From: Hippophae tibetana
Taxonomy: Eukaryota; Streptophyta; Magnoliopsida; Rosales; Elaeagnaceae
Length of the DNA: 64,000 nucleotides
NCBI GenBank assembly: GCA_037013495.1
Contig: CM072810.1
Span: 109,220,398 to 109,284,397, forward strand
Reading direction: 5' to 3'
The notes below the pieces were generated by a model, which ran no database searches, was not told the DNA's origin, and was given only the letters and a program-made list of their open reading frames with translations. Numbering within the stretch: the first letter of the stretch is position 1; every line of letters begins with the position of its first letter. Shown here piece by piece: positions 12,601 through 25,959 of this stretch. The translations under genes and the position numbers were made by a program.

Positions 12601-15600
12601 AAGGAAATTAGCTGAGTTTGTGAATGTTACATTCTGAAGTCGTTCATACTCCTGCTGACTAAATTTAGTAATCTCTGTTTGCTCACCGAGTGCAGCTTGT
12701 AATCTCCAAATCTACCAAGAGAGAAATAATATATGATACACATGAAAAGAATAGATCAAAACTTATTATGAACAATTATAAGAAGATGATACAGAAAATA
12801 AGATACAAAACTATTGTCTATGAGAGAAAGGGAAAATGTTCACCTCCTCAACAAGATCTGCTTTAGGCATTTTCTTCACAACCTCAGGTGCAAATGTGTT
12901 ATACCTGATAATATGAATCAATTTTCTAAATACTACTATTTAGCAAGAGTTTAGGATGCCATCTAATGTGAGGCAAGATAACAGAACAAAAGAAAAGGTC
13001 AGAAAGAAAAAGAAAAAAAAAAAAAGAATGTTTATGCAAGGAGAAATACCAGAAAGCACAAAGAACATAAAAAATGCTTTGCACATGTATGCTTTACGTA
13101 CATGTTACCAAAATGCCGATTACTTATTAGCTTAAACAGTATTTTGATCTATTGCCAATTTTAACATGCTAGGGACAAATCTACCATTGCTGCAACTGAT
13201 AAGGCCAGTGAGAAGAGTAAAGGAGAACTTTCAGAGATAAGGTAGAATCTAGAATATATAACAAAACAACATAACTCGATTGCATGAAGAATTGATTGAG
13301 TTGTACGAAGGAAGCACTCCATAACCCATTTAATACAATATTTAGAGTAAATGTACTATACTGTACAAAAGACAATACTGACCCTGAAGATTCACCACAA
13401 TATAGTCTAGCCTGTTCCTCTCGACTTCCTTCATCAATTGACCACCAACCCAGCAACCTGTCAATAGGATGGACCATCAACAATGAAATAAGGCCAGGTT
13501 TCTGCTGGTTTTGGCTCAAGAAGAATCCCAAAGGTCATTCAACTATAAAATAATCACTTACCTCGAACCGCGATGCAAGAATCCAAAACCGTCTTGAAGT
13601 TTTGATGCTATAGCAAGGTATCTTCTAGAATCAACTGCACCATGATTTAATATAATAATTTTCTCTACCAACCTATATGCAGCAAATAAAACCCCAGATC
13701 CTTGCAGCAAAAGAAGAGGTGAAAAAACAACAGGAATTGATATATCCCCAGAACCTTGTGCTCCCTGAAATAACAAAGGAACTTAAAATGAAGATGGTAG
13801 ACAACCTTCCAAAGGTTAATATATATATATATATATACTTTTCTAAGCACCTACAGTACCTCTAAGTGTACGAAAAGCAGGACCTGGAAAACTATTATAG
13901 GAACTTTCATAATATGACCGCCAATATCCTGCATATCACATATCCCATTGTGTTGCTGGTCTTCATCAGATGAAACTACCAAGCCTCTATTCCAGTCAAG
14001 GTATCGAAAATTCACCAAAGATGAATATGATTCTCTAATGTGAGAATGTCTATGAATTGATGGATTATACCACTTTGTGCAGACAAGGACGGCAAAACCC
14101 TCTGCAATCCTACAGAAGGATAAAGATGGAATATCATGGTGGGTGAAGACTAGGAAAAAATATTCAAACTATTGCACCATAAAGAACTATACCCGAAGTT
14201 TATAAATAAATCCCACCAGCCTAGGGAAGATACATCACCTGCATGGTGGCGAAAGCAATTTATGAAGAAATGTCACATGAATGAAAGAACAATGTATGTA
14301 GAGCATAAGGCAAGAAGACAACAAGACAAAAGTTACTATTTTTCCCTTCTTTTTTTTTTTGTTAATTAGTTATTATGAGATATTTAATAAGACTACTTCG
14401 CATGTTTATGCAAATTTTCACGCAAATATACAAGAAAAGTGTAGTTGCAATCAGAAATCTTGTTTCAACATCTTATTTTGACTGCATGCAACCAGAAGTT
14501 GATTGTAAGTATTGTAATCATAATCATTCTAATGCATTGCTAAATGATAGGACCTTATCAAGTATCTAATACGCTTACACTATGAAATGATCATCTATAG
14601 AAACTAAAAAGAATGAAAATTAGAAATCTCTTTCTAACATAGGGCATGGACACACAATCATCAAGGACCTGCCCACTTAACAGAATCAATGCCAGAGACC
14701 CAAGCCCCAAAACAAACCCCCTACATCATCAATTGCAATGCTTATTACACCCGTGATGGCTATTGTGTTCTGGTTCAATTGTTAAACCACTAAAAGATGG
14801 ACTCATTTCCTAACAGAGAGACAATATAGAAAACGTGAAGCAGCAAACTTATATTTCCTTCCATCAGAGATTTCCTATCAGAATGGCTTGCACTTTGGAA
14901 ATCCATATTCAATTCGTATTACAGACTACTGAAGACTATACCATGCTTTTTGCTCCTCCCTCTGAGAATGATAACACTGTTCTTATAATCTTCATCAAAG
15001 ATAACTCCACAAATTCCTCAACTATCGCCATTTATACTATGCATTCTACTTATTACAGCAAGCAGATTTCCTAGCGTGTGACAACTTGTGTCAAACCACG
15101 AAGTATACAAGTAAAAACTCTTGACAACATTGGCATATGAACAAATCAAATCACATATAGTTGATATGTTATGTTAGTCCTTCTGGAAAAAAGAGTGAGG
15201 GGAAGAAACAGTATTTCAGAAAAGTATCAATTGAGAAGCACCATCAAAAATGATGAGAAGAAAAAGGGTTTGTGTTTCAGTAAAGTTACAAAGAACTCAC
15301 CACATATCTTTAGAAGAGTAAAAACGGTAGCAGCAATGAAGAAGACCATAGATATTGAAACCCAGAAGTGCTACAAGCCAATAAATGATTATTAGAATTA
15401 AATTCAGCAGAAATTGTTTGAACAAAGGGCTTAAAGATGAAGACATGCATATTAATTATACCACGAAAAATTACAAAAATAATTCTTTATTTTCATTATA
15501 ATAGAAACCTAAGGTATATGATGCAAGATGGAAGCGCGAATATACTAATAATATGGAAGCACTTAAGAAATAAGAAAGAAATTAACAAAGTTTAGATTAG

Positions 15601-18600
15601 CCAGACTCAGGTAAGAGATTCTCGTATTTGTGTTATAGAACAAACACAAAGAAACTATTATTTAGGCAAGCATTTTAACAAATCTAAAATAAGACAAGCC
15701 TATTTATGTTATACATCTTTAAATGAACACTCTAGAAACTCTAGAGTAGGACAAACCTAAAAACATTCCTCTATTTCACGAATAAAAAGACTTCAACTTT
15801 CAAACAGAAGAAAAAAAAAACTATTTCTAAAATATTAGGAATAAGAGAAAAAAGAAAAAATATAACTTCTTTAATACTACTAAATTGATTATTTTCTAAG
15901 ATGTCTTATACAAGCATAAGACCTAGCTATTTATAATTGAAAAATACCTTTATTTAGGGTTCTAATTTTTATGTAATACTAGAGTCCCACATAGAAACAT
16001 TTATTTGGAGTTATTTTTTATGTGTATTGCTAGAATCTTACATAGAAACTTTATGAATTATTCTAGCCCTGTACTTATGTAAGACATCCTAAAAAATAAC
16101 CAACTTAGTAATATTAAATAAGTTATATTCTTTTTTTTTCTCTTATTCCTAATTTTTTAAGAATAGTTCTTTCTTCCGTTTAAAAGTTGAAGTCCTCTAA
16201 TCCGTGAGATAGAGAAATATTTTCAAGCTAGTCCTACTCTAGAATCACTAGAGTGCTCGTCTAAAGATATAAAACATAGCTAGGTTTGTCCTATTCTAGA
16301 TTTGCTAGAGTGTTTGTTTCATAACACAAATATGATAATCTCTTGCCAAAGAGTGAGTCTGGCTAGTCTAAAAGTTAATCTCTTTCTTATTTCCTAACAG
16401 CTTTCATATTATTGGTACATTTGTGCTTTTGTCTTACATTAGGTGGTATCAGAGCGAGGTTCATGTGAATCTAATGGAGCATAATAAAGGTATTTCACGA
16501 AAAGAATTTCAAAAATTTCGTCAAGAGGTTAATCAAGCTCTTAATAAGCTACTTTCTTGTTTCTAATCTTGTCCTGTATTAGTATGTCAGAGTGGTTCAA
16601 TCAGATATTTAGATTTCTCTCAAAATAATCAGTTATTATTATTATCTAATGTTTCACATAGCTCGGAAGAATGAACTCAAATACAAAAAAGAAAAAAAAA
16701 CTACACCTTAAGGAAAGATGTATTGTTGAAAATTAAATATATTTCCCTTAAGTGCACCTCAAGTTATGTAATAATTGTTCTCATTAGACTCTATATGTCA
16801 AAGAAATTTATAATTGAATTTTTTTTTTAATAATTTCTAATAAATCCATAAGAAATACAAAGAAGAGTTGCTGCGAGTTATATAGTCATTTCGCCATTTA
16901 ACAATTACAATGTCAATAGAGAATAATAGGTCCTACTTCACAGTTGTCTCCAGCATAAATATTCAATAAACGGTCAAAATGTGGATGAAGATACAAAACA
17001 GAATAGAAAGAAAACTTTAAGCCAAACTAAAAATTGCAAACTTACAGGAAGGGTTTCCCATATTACATCATCATTCATAGTTTCTTCATCTCCAGGCATT
17101 AATGCCCTACACATCCTGTATAGGACAACCACAAAGTACCATTACCTGAGCTGAAATACTAATCAAATACAACTTTTAAAAGTTACAAACCATGCAACAT
17201 TTTATATTTTATACTAATGAAATTCCATAAGTTATAGTATTATAGATTCAAAATTACAAAACATGTTCTTTACATTTTTTTTCCTTCCGTTCTTGTGCAG
17301 AAGTAGACAGAGGGTTACTAAGAGAATTTATTTGAAATGAGCTTCACAGGGTCCCCAATGATGGAGTGGCTTATCTAAATAAGGATTTTTTTTTCATCTT
17401 GTTGGTTTATATTTTATAGGCTCCTTTCTGAATTTATGAATATAGTATTCTGATATCTACAGATACTTCAATCAGTTATCACAGAGGCTAATGATACATC
17501 ACTGTGAAAATAGTTAGTGGATATTCACTGTACACAGGGAATAAAAATAAAAGCGAATTCACAGATAGAGAGAAAAACATACCTGATATTATCAGCCAAA
17601 ATTGCTATTTCAAAAGCCAACAGTGGCAGAAAGACAATCTTCAAATTTAGAACTGCAAACATTATAATTCGCCACAGAATACAATGCAATGAGAAGTCAA
17701 CAACAGAAGATTGAGAAATAATAAAATTATTCTGGTGAATATATATCAAGAAGATTAAGTCAACAAAGAATGTGTGATGACTATCTAACTAATGTTTCAC
17801 TAAAGAGGTCGAATTATACCATCAGTATTTTGAAGATATATACACAGAAGTAGCTCAAAAGCAAGAAGCAATGGAGTTGCCACGACAGCATGAAAGGGTG
17901 CCCACTGTCCCAAATAAAAAAATAAAATATATTAAAACAGAAAGTTTCAGATTATCTTTCTTCAAGTAAGAAAAATGTGATATATTATACATATTAGAGA
18001 TGATTTGCTAACATGGCGATCATGAGGTAATGATGGAGCAGGTAAGGAAAATCGTCCTCGTGAAACAACTGCATGGAAAATCCATATAGCGGAAAAGATA
18101 ATCCTGCGTAATAATGGAAAATTAAAGCATTATATACTAGCTATAATAGAGGAACGGGATGGTATTTGATTACCCCACTCAAACACAGACGAAACTAATC
18201 CATACATGAATTACATTGATGGATTGCAATAAAAATCTTCAAACAACAATAATATCTAGACTAGATACGAGAAGTCTTCAAAGTGACAGAAAAATTCCAA
18301 GTCTTTGATGCACATTCAATCACTAAAATGTTTCCAAACCATTGAGTTCAACCAATATGTAAGTCTAGCTCAATAATTTTTTCATTTGTCGAACCCAGTT
18401 CAAATAATCCACAAGAAGAATAAGAAAGAACCAGGGCAAAAGGGTAAAGATTTTAAGAGCATCCTTCTTTACAATTCAAAACATACAGAGTCAAAGCTCA
18501 AAAAATACAAGGACTAACAAGAGATAATCTAAAATGTTGAGGAACGGCCATCAAAAAATAATTCAGTCCTCTAAACACTTCATACACAAGGACTGGGCAT

Positions 18601-18919
18601 ATACAATTAGAACTATCACAAACTGAAGAAATGGGCACCTTTTCTTTTACCATATAAATGCAACAAAAAGGCGAAACTTCATCAAACACCACTCTCAATT
18701 GATTCAAAAATCCAATTACCCCCATAATTTAACCAAATTTCTGGGCAATCAACCACAATAGAAAACAATTAAAATAAAACAAAGAAAAATCAAAATCACG
18801 AACCACCAAGGGTAGCGAACGGCATGGTGGAGTTTGAGGACAAGCAAAATCGTGAAGGTGAGGAGTAACCCATGAGCCAGAAGAGCGTGAAGAGACTTCC
18901 CAACACGTCTCCATGTCAT
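9661..18919 (-). CDS. Multi-span membrane RING-finger protein, TFA family (14 exons, 458 aa)
   Basis: Exons, 5' to 3' on the minus strand: 18919-18804, 18103-18013, 17904-17820, 17652-17583, 17115-17046, 15370-15301, 14238-14193, 14109-13860, 13764-13562, 13457-13383, 12904-12844, 12711-12631, 10216-10137, 9739-9661. They total 1377 nt in one frame with GT-AG borders. The N-terminal part holds about eight hydrophobic segments, for example near residues 11-30, 40-54, 75-93, 100-118, 147-166, 172-194 and 280-300. The C-terminus carries a complete C3HC4 RING, Cys411 to Cys445 (C-x2-C-x11-C-x-H-x3-C-x2-C-x6-C-x2-C), followed by 13 residues ending IYDV. This order matches plant 'Transmembrane Fragile-X-F-associated' proteins such as Arabidopsis At1g73950 and At1g68820. 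Ubiquitin-ligase activity at a membrane is inferred from the RING; no substrate can be named. The start matches the family's MSWRRVGKS-like N-terminus; an in-frame ATG at 18940 could add seven residues. Introns 5 and 12 hold LTR insertions. Confidence 0.93.
11420..11861 (-). mobile_element. Solo LTR (Copia-type) in intron 12 of the RING gene
   Basis: The 442-bp block starts TGTTGTTGTGG and ends CCAATATTCAACA (TG...CA). On the minus strand it reads TGTTGAATATTGG, then a TATA box (CTATAAATA at 11713-11705), then a stretch containing CCGAACCACGTAAATTTTG, a motif common in the 3' part of plant Copia LTRs. No second LTR or internal coding region is attached, so it is called solo. I did not find a convincing 5-bp target duplication, so the left boundary may be a few bases off. 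An open frame at 11407-11688 lies inside it and is not a gene. Confidence 0.75.
15521..16566 (+). mobile_element. Palindromic LTR pair with primer-binding site and gag stub in intron 5 of the RING gene
   Basis: The segment about 15521-15920 is an imperfect inverted copy, roughly 80% by eye, of about 16071-16440. The outer ends read TGCAAGAT on the left and GTCTTACA on the right. The spacer (about 15960-16065) holds two tandem versions of a sequence with CCACATAGAAAC and CTTACATAGAAAC, resembling the CCCACAT motif near the start of many plant LTRs. Directly after the right arm is TGGTATCAGAGC (16444-16455), the initiator-Met-tRNA primer-binding site. Then a 30-codon open frame (ATG 16474, stop 16564) looks like a truncated gag start. 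I read this as one plus-strand LTR with the beginning of an element, next to an inverted partial LTR copy. The rest of the element is absent. Confidence 0.65.
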
Positions 18920-19130
18920 CACTCTCCTCTGGACCAACATTCTCTGAAGTCTGAACCAATTTAGAGCCGAAAAATCAGTAATTATTTATATATATATATA
19001 ACGAAACTACAGTGACTGCGGGGAATGGAATTCGAGAATAAGAATAACAGGTAGTTTCGTCGGTGGTAACATAAGCAAGACAAGGACAGATGACCTCTTT
19101 GGCTGTAGCTCTTGCTCTCGGAGGTTCCGA
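18920..19130 (-). promoter_or_regulatory. Probable 5' leader and proximal promoter of the RING gene
   Basis: Upstream of the ATG at 18919 on the minus strand is less AT-biased sequence (about 19015-19135), an AT run at 18983-19001, and a short leader with an in-frame ATG at 18940. The composition suggests transcribed leader, possibly with the start near 19100-19135. No clear TATA box was assigned; this is inference from composition. Confidence 0.35.
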
Positions 19131-20256
19131 TGTGTTATGTTGTTTGCCTTTTGCTTTTTCTTTTTTCTTACAATTTAATGTTTATTTATTTTTATTTTTT
19201 TGGTAGTTTCTTACAATTGAATTTGATGACTTCGCTTTCACGCTATTGGACAAATGAGAATGGTGAAAGGGAAAGGAAGATGACATTTCTCATTTCTAAA
19301 ACCTCTTCTGTTGGATAAAGATTCCCTTTTTTTTTTGGACGACAATACCCTCCTCCGTACTTTGTAAAATGAGTAAAGATATATAGGGGATTTCAGGTAA
19401 TGAGATAGGCAAAATCTGGATATTGATAAATAGAGGGAAAATATTTAACTTTTATTTTTGGGTTTGATGGATTTGGTTGCAAAAAGTGTGCCAAGTCAAA
19501 TTCCAATATACTATTTTATTAATTATATATTTAGATTGAGTATTTTGCAAAAGGGTGAAATGTGTCGCATGTTTAACGGATTAATATGTCCTATATTTTT
19601 ACCATTAGGAAATATTTGTTACGATAATTTTTATATAATAAAATATTTGGTTATAAAATGAGATATATAATATAATAAAAATTATATATTTATATAAAAT
19701 TTTAGTATCATTAAAGAATGTAAAGCTTAAATAGTATATCTTACTTAATATATTTAAAATATTAATTTTAAAATTACATGTTTAAATTTTTTATCTTAAA
19801 TTAAATGTTTTATTTTATTTTTAAAATATAAAAAAATGAATATTGATTTAAATAAATTTTTATAATGAGATTATTTTAATAAGTAAGAAAATTACACAAA
19901 AATAAATTAAATATTAATTATTTATTAAAATATTTATTATGACTTTTATACTAATAGATTATATCTTATCATGAATAGAGTGATTATTATATTTACTCTA
20001 TTTTATATATAGCAACAATGTACTTAATATATTTTACTAGTTAAGTTTTATAATTATATTATTTATATATTTTAATTTTATAATTTTTTAAATAAGTTTT
20101 ATTAAATATCTAATTTAAAAATATAATTAATTAAATTAAATAAAAGTTTAAGATTTTATTAATAAAAAAATTTAAAAATAAAAAAAATCCCTACTCTCCC
20201 TCCTTCTTTCTTTTTATCTTTCTCTTTCTATTTCTCACTCATTCTTTATCTCTTTC

Positions 20257-20376
20257 TCACTTCCTCTCTCTCTCTTTACTCCTACTTTTTTTACTCTCTT
20301 AAATTTTTATTTTTTATCACTTCCTCTCTCTCTCTTTCCTCCTACTTTTTTTACTCTCTTCAATTTTTATTTTTTA
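20257..20376. repeat. 60-bp tandem duplication, pyrimidine-rich
   Basis: 20257-20316 and 20317-20376 are adjacent copies of a 60-bp unit starting TCACTTCCTCTCTCTCTC. I count two mismatches (A/C in the CTTT-CTCC part and A/C in the CTCTT-AATTT part). The surrounding block, about 20180-20380, is strongly CT-rich on the plus strand. Confidence 0.9.
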
Positions 20377-21348
20377 TTAATAAAATAAAAACAAGAACAA
20401 GGGACTGATAGAAAAATAATAATCTTTAAAAAATCAGACTTAATTAATTATATTTTTAAATTAAAGAATTAATATAATTCATCTAAAAAATTACAATATT
20501 AAAATATATAAATTATATAATTATAAAAATAAAATAACAATACACTCGTAACAACTCATTAACTCCATCGATATTTACATAAAAAAAAATTAAAAGAAAA
20601 CAACACATATGCATCAATAAGACACGGATTTTAATGACAAATTCAATTATTATTTATCAAGTAAATTATAATTAAGATATTATACAACTTTATATTGTAT
20701 TTATTCATGTAGTATGTGTTTATGTTCATATTTTCTAACCCAAAATTTTTAATATTTTTAATAAATTTATTTATTTATAACAAGTATAACAAAATTAATT
20801 GTTAAATCTAATTAAAAAATAATTTATATTGTATCATATTTAGACATGTAAACTGGTTAGTGCAGGACTAAAGATGAGAAGACTATCTTATCCCTCGTTT
20901 AAATATTGCGAGAATGAGTCAGAAATTCTCTATCAAAGTTCAAATATTTTGTGTGGATTAGTGATTTCTCATTAATAAAACATATTTTTGTTTAAAAAAT
21001 AATAAAATATTAAAATAAAAATTATAATAGTAACCAAACATTAAAATAAATATTTTGTAAATTTTTTTCATAATAATTAACATTTTATTGTAAAAAAGGT
21101 GCATCTTAATCATTTGAAATGATTAAAAGTAATATTATTTAATTTTAACCGGTCAATTTTTTAAAAATTGAAGGACAAACAAAAATATTTTAAATAAATA
21201 TATTAAAATTTATTAACTGACACTTTTTACTAAAAAAATTATTAATAAAAAAATTTGTTTAATATTTTTTATCATTTGACTTCTTATATTGAAAATGCAG
21301 GGTTAAGATAACAAATGCACAAGTAAAGAATCATATTCTATATTTTAG

Positions 21349-21490
21349 GTGGAAGGTTCCATGAGGCCTGTGGATAACTGGATATCTTTTGAAAATGAAC
21401 CAAGACAGACATCAAGTTATTGGGCTTGAGCAAGTTGGCAACTATCTTGAAAGGGACAAGAGATTTATTTTACTTTCCAGCCTTAAATCG
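21349..21490 (+). other. Exon-like island of unknown origin
   Basis: A 142-bp stretch is less AT-rich than its surroundings and is bounded by an acceptor-like TATTTTAG (ending 21348) and a strong donor-like GTAAGTTT (starting 21491). One frame is open from an ATG at 21395 across the donor to about 21554, containing VIGLEQVGNYLERDKRF. I do not recognise the peptide, and the other frames contain stops. It may be a relic of a captured or decayed gene, or an untranslated exon. No partner exon was found. Confidence 0.3.
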
Positions 21491-24400
21491 GTAAGTTTCA
21501 AAATATCAACATTAAGTATTCTTTTTAGACGGCGTTGCATGGTTTTAATACAATAATAATCGTTTAAAAATAATAATAAATACAATAATAGGATGATATA
21601 AACAAAATATAAATAATTCGATAATATAAATAAAATAAATGTAATAATTCGTTAGTATTTTTTGTAAAAAATTTCTAATTTTTATAATATCATGTAGATT
21701 TTTGCATATTTAAAGTTGTGGTAAAAAGAATTTTCCTTACATTTAAGTTTTTTTTGGCTAAAAATAGTTTTAAATGGTACAAAGCACTTTGAAATAAGTT
21801 TGACAATCTCAATAAGAAATAATTTTTAATTTTTAATATCTTTTTTAATAGATAATTCTTACTTTTAAGAGTAGTTTGTTAAGAATCTATAATTTTTTTC
21901 TTAAATTAATATAATTTAGTCCATGTATTTTACAAAAATAAATATGAATATAAGGATTTTCTTTTGTTATACAATATTATTAATGTGTGATTAGTTATAT
22001 ACATTTATAATTTTAATTATATGTATGTGTAAATAGTAAAATATATTTATAGGTTAAAGAAATATAGGATTCTAATATACTTTTATGGAACAAACTTCTC
22101 ATTATTAATAAATATAATATATGATTAGATATAGAACATATTTTGAAAAAATAAAACAAAATTTATTTATTTTGTCTTATTCCATGATAACTAACTAACA
22201 AACTAATACAAATTATAACTCTTATCTCTTATTTTCTATGAATTGAATGTTTAGAGTACTCTCTATTCAAAAAAATTATCTTTTTTTCCTTAAAACTAAA
22301 AATCAAATAACACACGGAACAATTTATAAATGATTTTTATTTTCAACGTTTTGTTTATAAAATAACAGTTACACTAAGACAACCACACAACACATTTAAA
22401 CTCACATTCTTAGTGATCGCAATCAACCGTTACACTAAAATATAACTCGTAATTTTTGATTTTTTTTTTAAAATAACAAAATAAACTTTATTATAAACAC
22501 ATTAATAATTATTTTTATAAAAAAGATATTATAAATCATAAATCATAAAAAAGTTACAATAACCATTTTTCTTATATAATTTATAATATACTTAACGTGT
22601 ATTGGATATGAAAATATAAATATATCATTTTAAACAAAATATTTAAGAAGAAAGTTGAAAATTACAATATGTAAAAATAAAATTACAAAATTCAATATAC
22701 AATAGTCGATAAATTATTCGAGCTCATATTTATAAGTCAAAGATGCAATTTTGTTTTTCATATGAACGTATCACATAAAAAATTAAATTCTAGAAAAATG
22801 AACATTTATGTTAATAGTTAACAATGATATTGTGCAAATTTTGATATTTAAAATATGCATACCAAAATTATTGAAAAATAATTTCGTAGAATTGGATTAT
22901 GAGAGAAACGTAAAACCAGATTTTAAAATGAATCAGAAATGTGAATTATATATAAAAAGTATTGGCTACCACTTAACGTATTGATATATGTTTAGATGAA
23001 TATTATATTTAACGTGATAATACATGAATATGACAGTTATATATATATATTTCTTTTAACTTATACTTCTATGTCTTCTCTTAAAATTTTAGATAAAAGG
23101 ACTTTTTAAATTTGTTTTTTGTAAACGACAAAGTGGAATGTAAAAAGCTGAACAGACATTAAAGTTTTCCAACATCTCATAATTAAAATATGGTACGGGG
23201 TATGCTCACTTTTTAGCAATATCACACTTTTCTATATGTTAACTGTATACTAAATTATATAGTTTTCTAATTAATTATAAAGTTATTAAATTGAATATAT
23301 AAATATGTAAATAATGGGCATATAAGTTAAAAAGTATGTATGGTAATTTTTTCTTTAAATAATATATCCGTACAACGTGAGCAAGTCAAAAAATTTCAAT
23401 AAAAATGTTTTTCATATCATTTATATAAATGTCTTATGTTAAAGCAAAATACATGGTAATGGTTCATTGATAATATAAGAACCAAAACTTAAAAGACCCA
23501 TAGAAAAGTGAAAGAGAGGAACAATGATAATTGTTCGTAGCTTATGGTAATAAATTATAAAAGTTTCAAATAATAAAACCAATTTATTTACATATAACTG
23601 ATCAGTACAATAGCTTAGAACATATAGTTTTTTACTTTGTGGAATTTTTAAGGTTTTGAACGTAAATGTAAAACGTTGCTAATATTTATTTGTACTTATA
23701 TGATCTTATTAAAGTGATGAAAATTTATAATCACTAATTTTATATATTAAATTGAGTGAAACATAAATCAATCAAAACTCAATTAATTAATTTTGATGAG
23801 TATCTATTTAAAATTTAGTATTCGTAGTTTAAAAACACAACTAATAATTGCTTTTAAGGGATTAAACGGACCAAGTCCAAATATTAGGTGCAAAATGGTA
23901 TATTTTATTTTAAAAAAATCTTTTTTGTAATAAAATAAATATTATACATGTGTGATTGGAATAAGTACATATTATTTTTATTATCTTAATGCAAACTCTC
24001 ACATTTAAAATATGCATAAGATATAGTATATACTAACTTATATGTCTTTTCAAGAATTTATGTATACAAAAATCATTGTATGTATTTTATTAGAGTACTA
24101 GTTTTGGGCACGGTTTTCATCACATGCTTCGGAACTTACTCAATGATAAAAAGGTAAAAATAAAAATATAGTGATATTTTTTGTTAATAAATTTAATATG
24201 GTAATTAGTAGTATATATATTATAGATATTGAGGTGAAGTATCTTAATATGATATATTTTTTAGACAATTTAATCTTTAATATTTTTAACTTGATTAGCT
24301 TATTTAATTTTTTTGAAAATCCGGACAATTTATTCATTTTCTTAAATGGTTAATTTAGTATAGTATATCTCTTTCGATTTGATAAATTTAGTACATTATT

Positions 24401-25403
24401 TTTAAAAAAAAATTGATCAAGTATGTTATTATATAAATTTGTGTTTTAGATAATTAATAAAGGAGAAGTTGAATTATCGTACCCGACGTCTTTTACTCGT
24501 CAGAGCTTTATCTCCAAAATTAACTTATCACTTTGGTACCCAATTATACTATTGGATCAAAATGGTATTTAAAACTCTACATTTTTACCTATTTGATGCA
24601 AATATATAGATATATTAAATTAAAATATGTTTGATATTAATTAATTCATTTTATATTAAACGATATTTTAATTTAATTTAAATATCTAATTAAAATAAAA
24701 GTATAACAAGTATTATTGATTACTAGATGAATTACATTACATAGTTAAATATATATAATATTTTAAATAAAAATGATAAAATATATAAGTAATTATATAC
24801 GTAATAAAAAGTAAAATTATCTGGTTTACTTAAAAAATAATAAATATATGTGAAATATTTTCATTTAAAAAATGTTTGTAAAAGATAAATATTTGATAAT
24901 AAAAAAATTATTTATCTAAAAATAAAATAAAATTATCAAATTATAAGTACGAAATAAATATATTTTTATTAATTATCTATTAAAAATATAAGTATTTAAA
25001 CAAAATATATGAAATAAGTAAAAACCTTAAAATAAAATATACCAAATAAATAAATAAAAGTGTCAATTATCATTAATATATATGCTAATAGAAATGATAA
25101 ATATATGTGAAGTTTTTTTATTTTTAAAATTTTAATAAAAGATAAATATTTGATAGGAAAAATACAATATAATTCATCTTAAATTAAATATAAATATTAA
25201 AAGAGCCAAAAGATCCGGTGACAATCTCATGTACATCTACCAAGATACAAATTACATAGTAATGTTAATTCTTATTTTAATTAACTTAATTAAAAATAAT
25301 TTTAAAAAACACTCAACATATCACTAATATCAAAAATCACTTAATGTATTGATGATATAAAATTTAGAATATAATTTTAAATAAAAAAATAGAGTTCACA
25401 AAA

Positions 25404-25959
25404 TGTTGGTGTAAAATAATGCATGCCATGTAGCTTAATATGATAACTTATAACATGTAATATGACCTAGTTCAATCAACATTAATTCATTAAAAGAGTT
25501 TCAATATTAATTAAATATCTAATAGATAAATAATCGACATTCAAACCCTTAATTATTCGATAATTAGATAATTAAGGAGATAAATCTACAACATTCGAAA
25601 GTAACTCTATCTCCAAGAATAAGAGTCATCGACAGATATATTATTTCCTTATAAATATTCACTACTCACTCACTATAAAATAATATTCACTACTCACTCA
25701 CTATAAAATAAGTCAAGAACTTGACAAACATAACTTTTTCTTCTCTTAATCACTGACACTAAGATCTAATTTTCTCCCTAACATCTGCCTCTCTTTTGCA
25801 TAGGATCCTACTCCTCATTACCTAAACTTATTTAAGCATCCAAGGATCAAAGGCCATCTTATCCTGTAGTGATCCAAGGTTCTAGTAATGTATTTTCTAT
25901 TCTCAAGTCTAAGCGAGAGCTGTAACAATCATTGATGTTGACAAAAATTAACATCAACA
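25404..25959 (+). mobile_element. Solo LTR, plus orientation
   Basis: The 556-bp block begins TGTTGGTGT and ends ACATCAACA, near-perfect terminal inverted repeats of the TG...CA type. It has a TATA box (TTATAAATATTC, about 25649-25660) and a 28-bp tandem duplication (25656-25683 and 25684-25711) whose unit ends CTATAAAATAA. The flanks CAAAA (25399-25403) and CAAAC (25960-25964) match at four of five bases, consistent with a decayed target duplication. No internal coding region accompanies it. Confidence 0.7.

Larger units (their letters stand above)
19131..25403. other. AT-rich intergenic region
   Basis: No long open frame or recognised gene. Contents noted separately are a 60-bp pyrimidine-rich duplication (20257-20376) and an exon-like island (21349-21490). 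The remainder is A/T-rich with short homopolymer and TA runs, with no recognisable domain on either strand. Confidence 0.6.

Noticed and set aside
13181..13531. 116-codon open frame on the minus strand
   Set aside because: Only its middle part is the real exon 13457-13383 (LLGWWSIDEGSREEQ); the rest is intron read-through.
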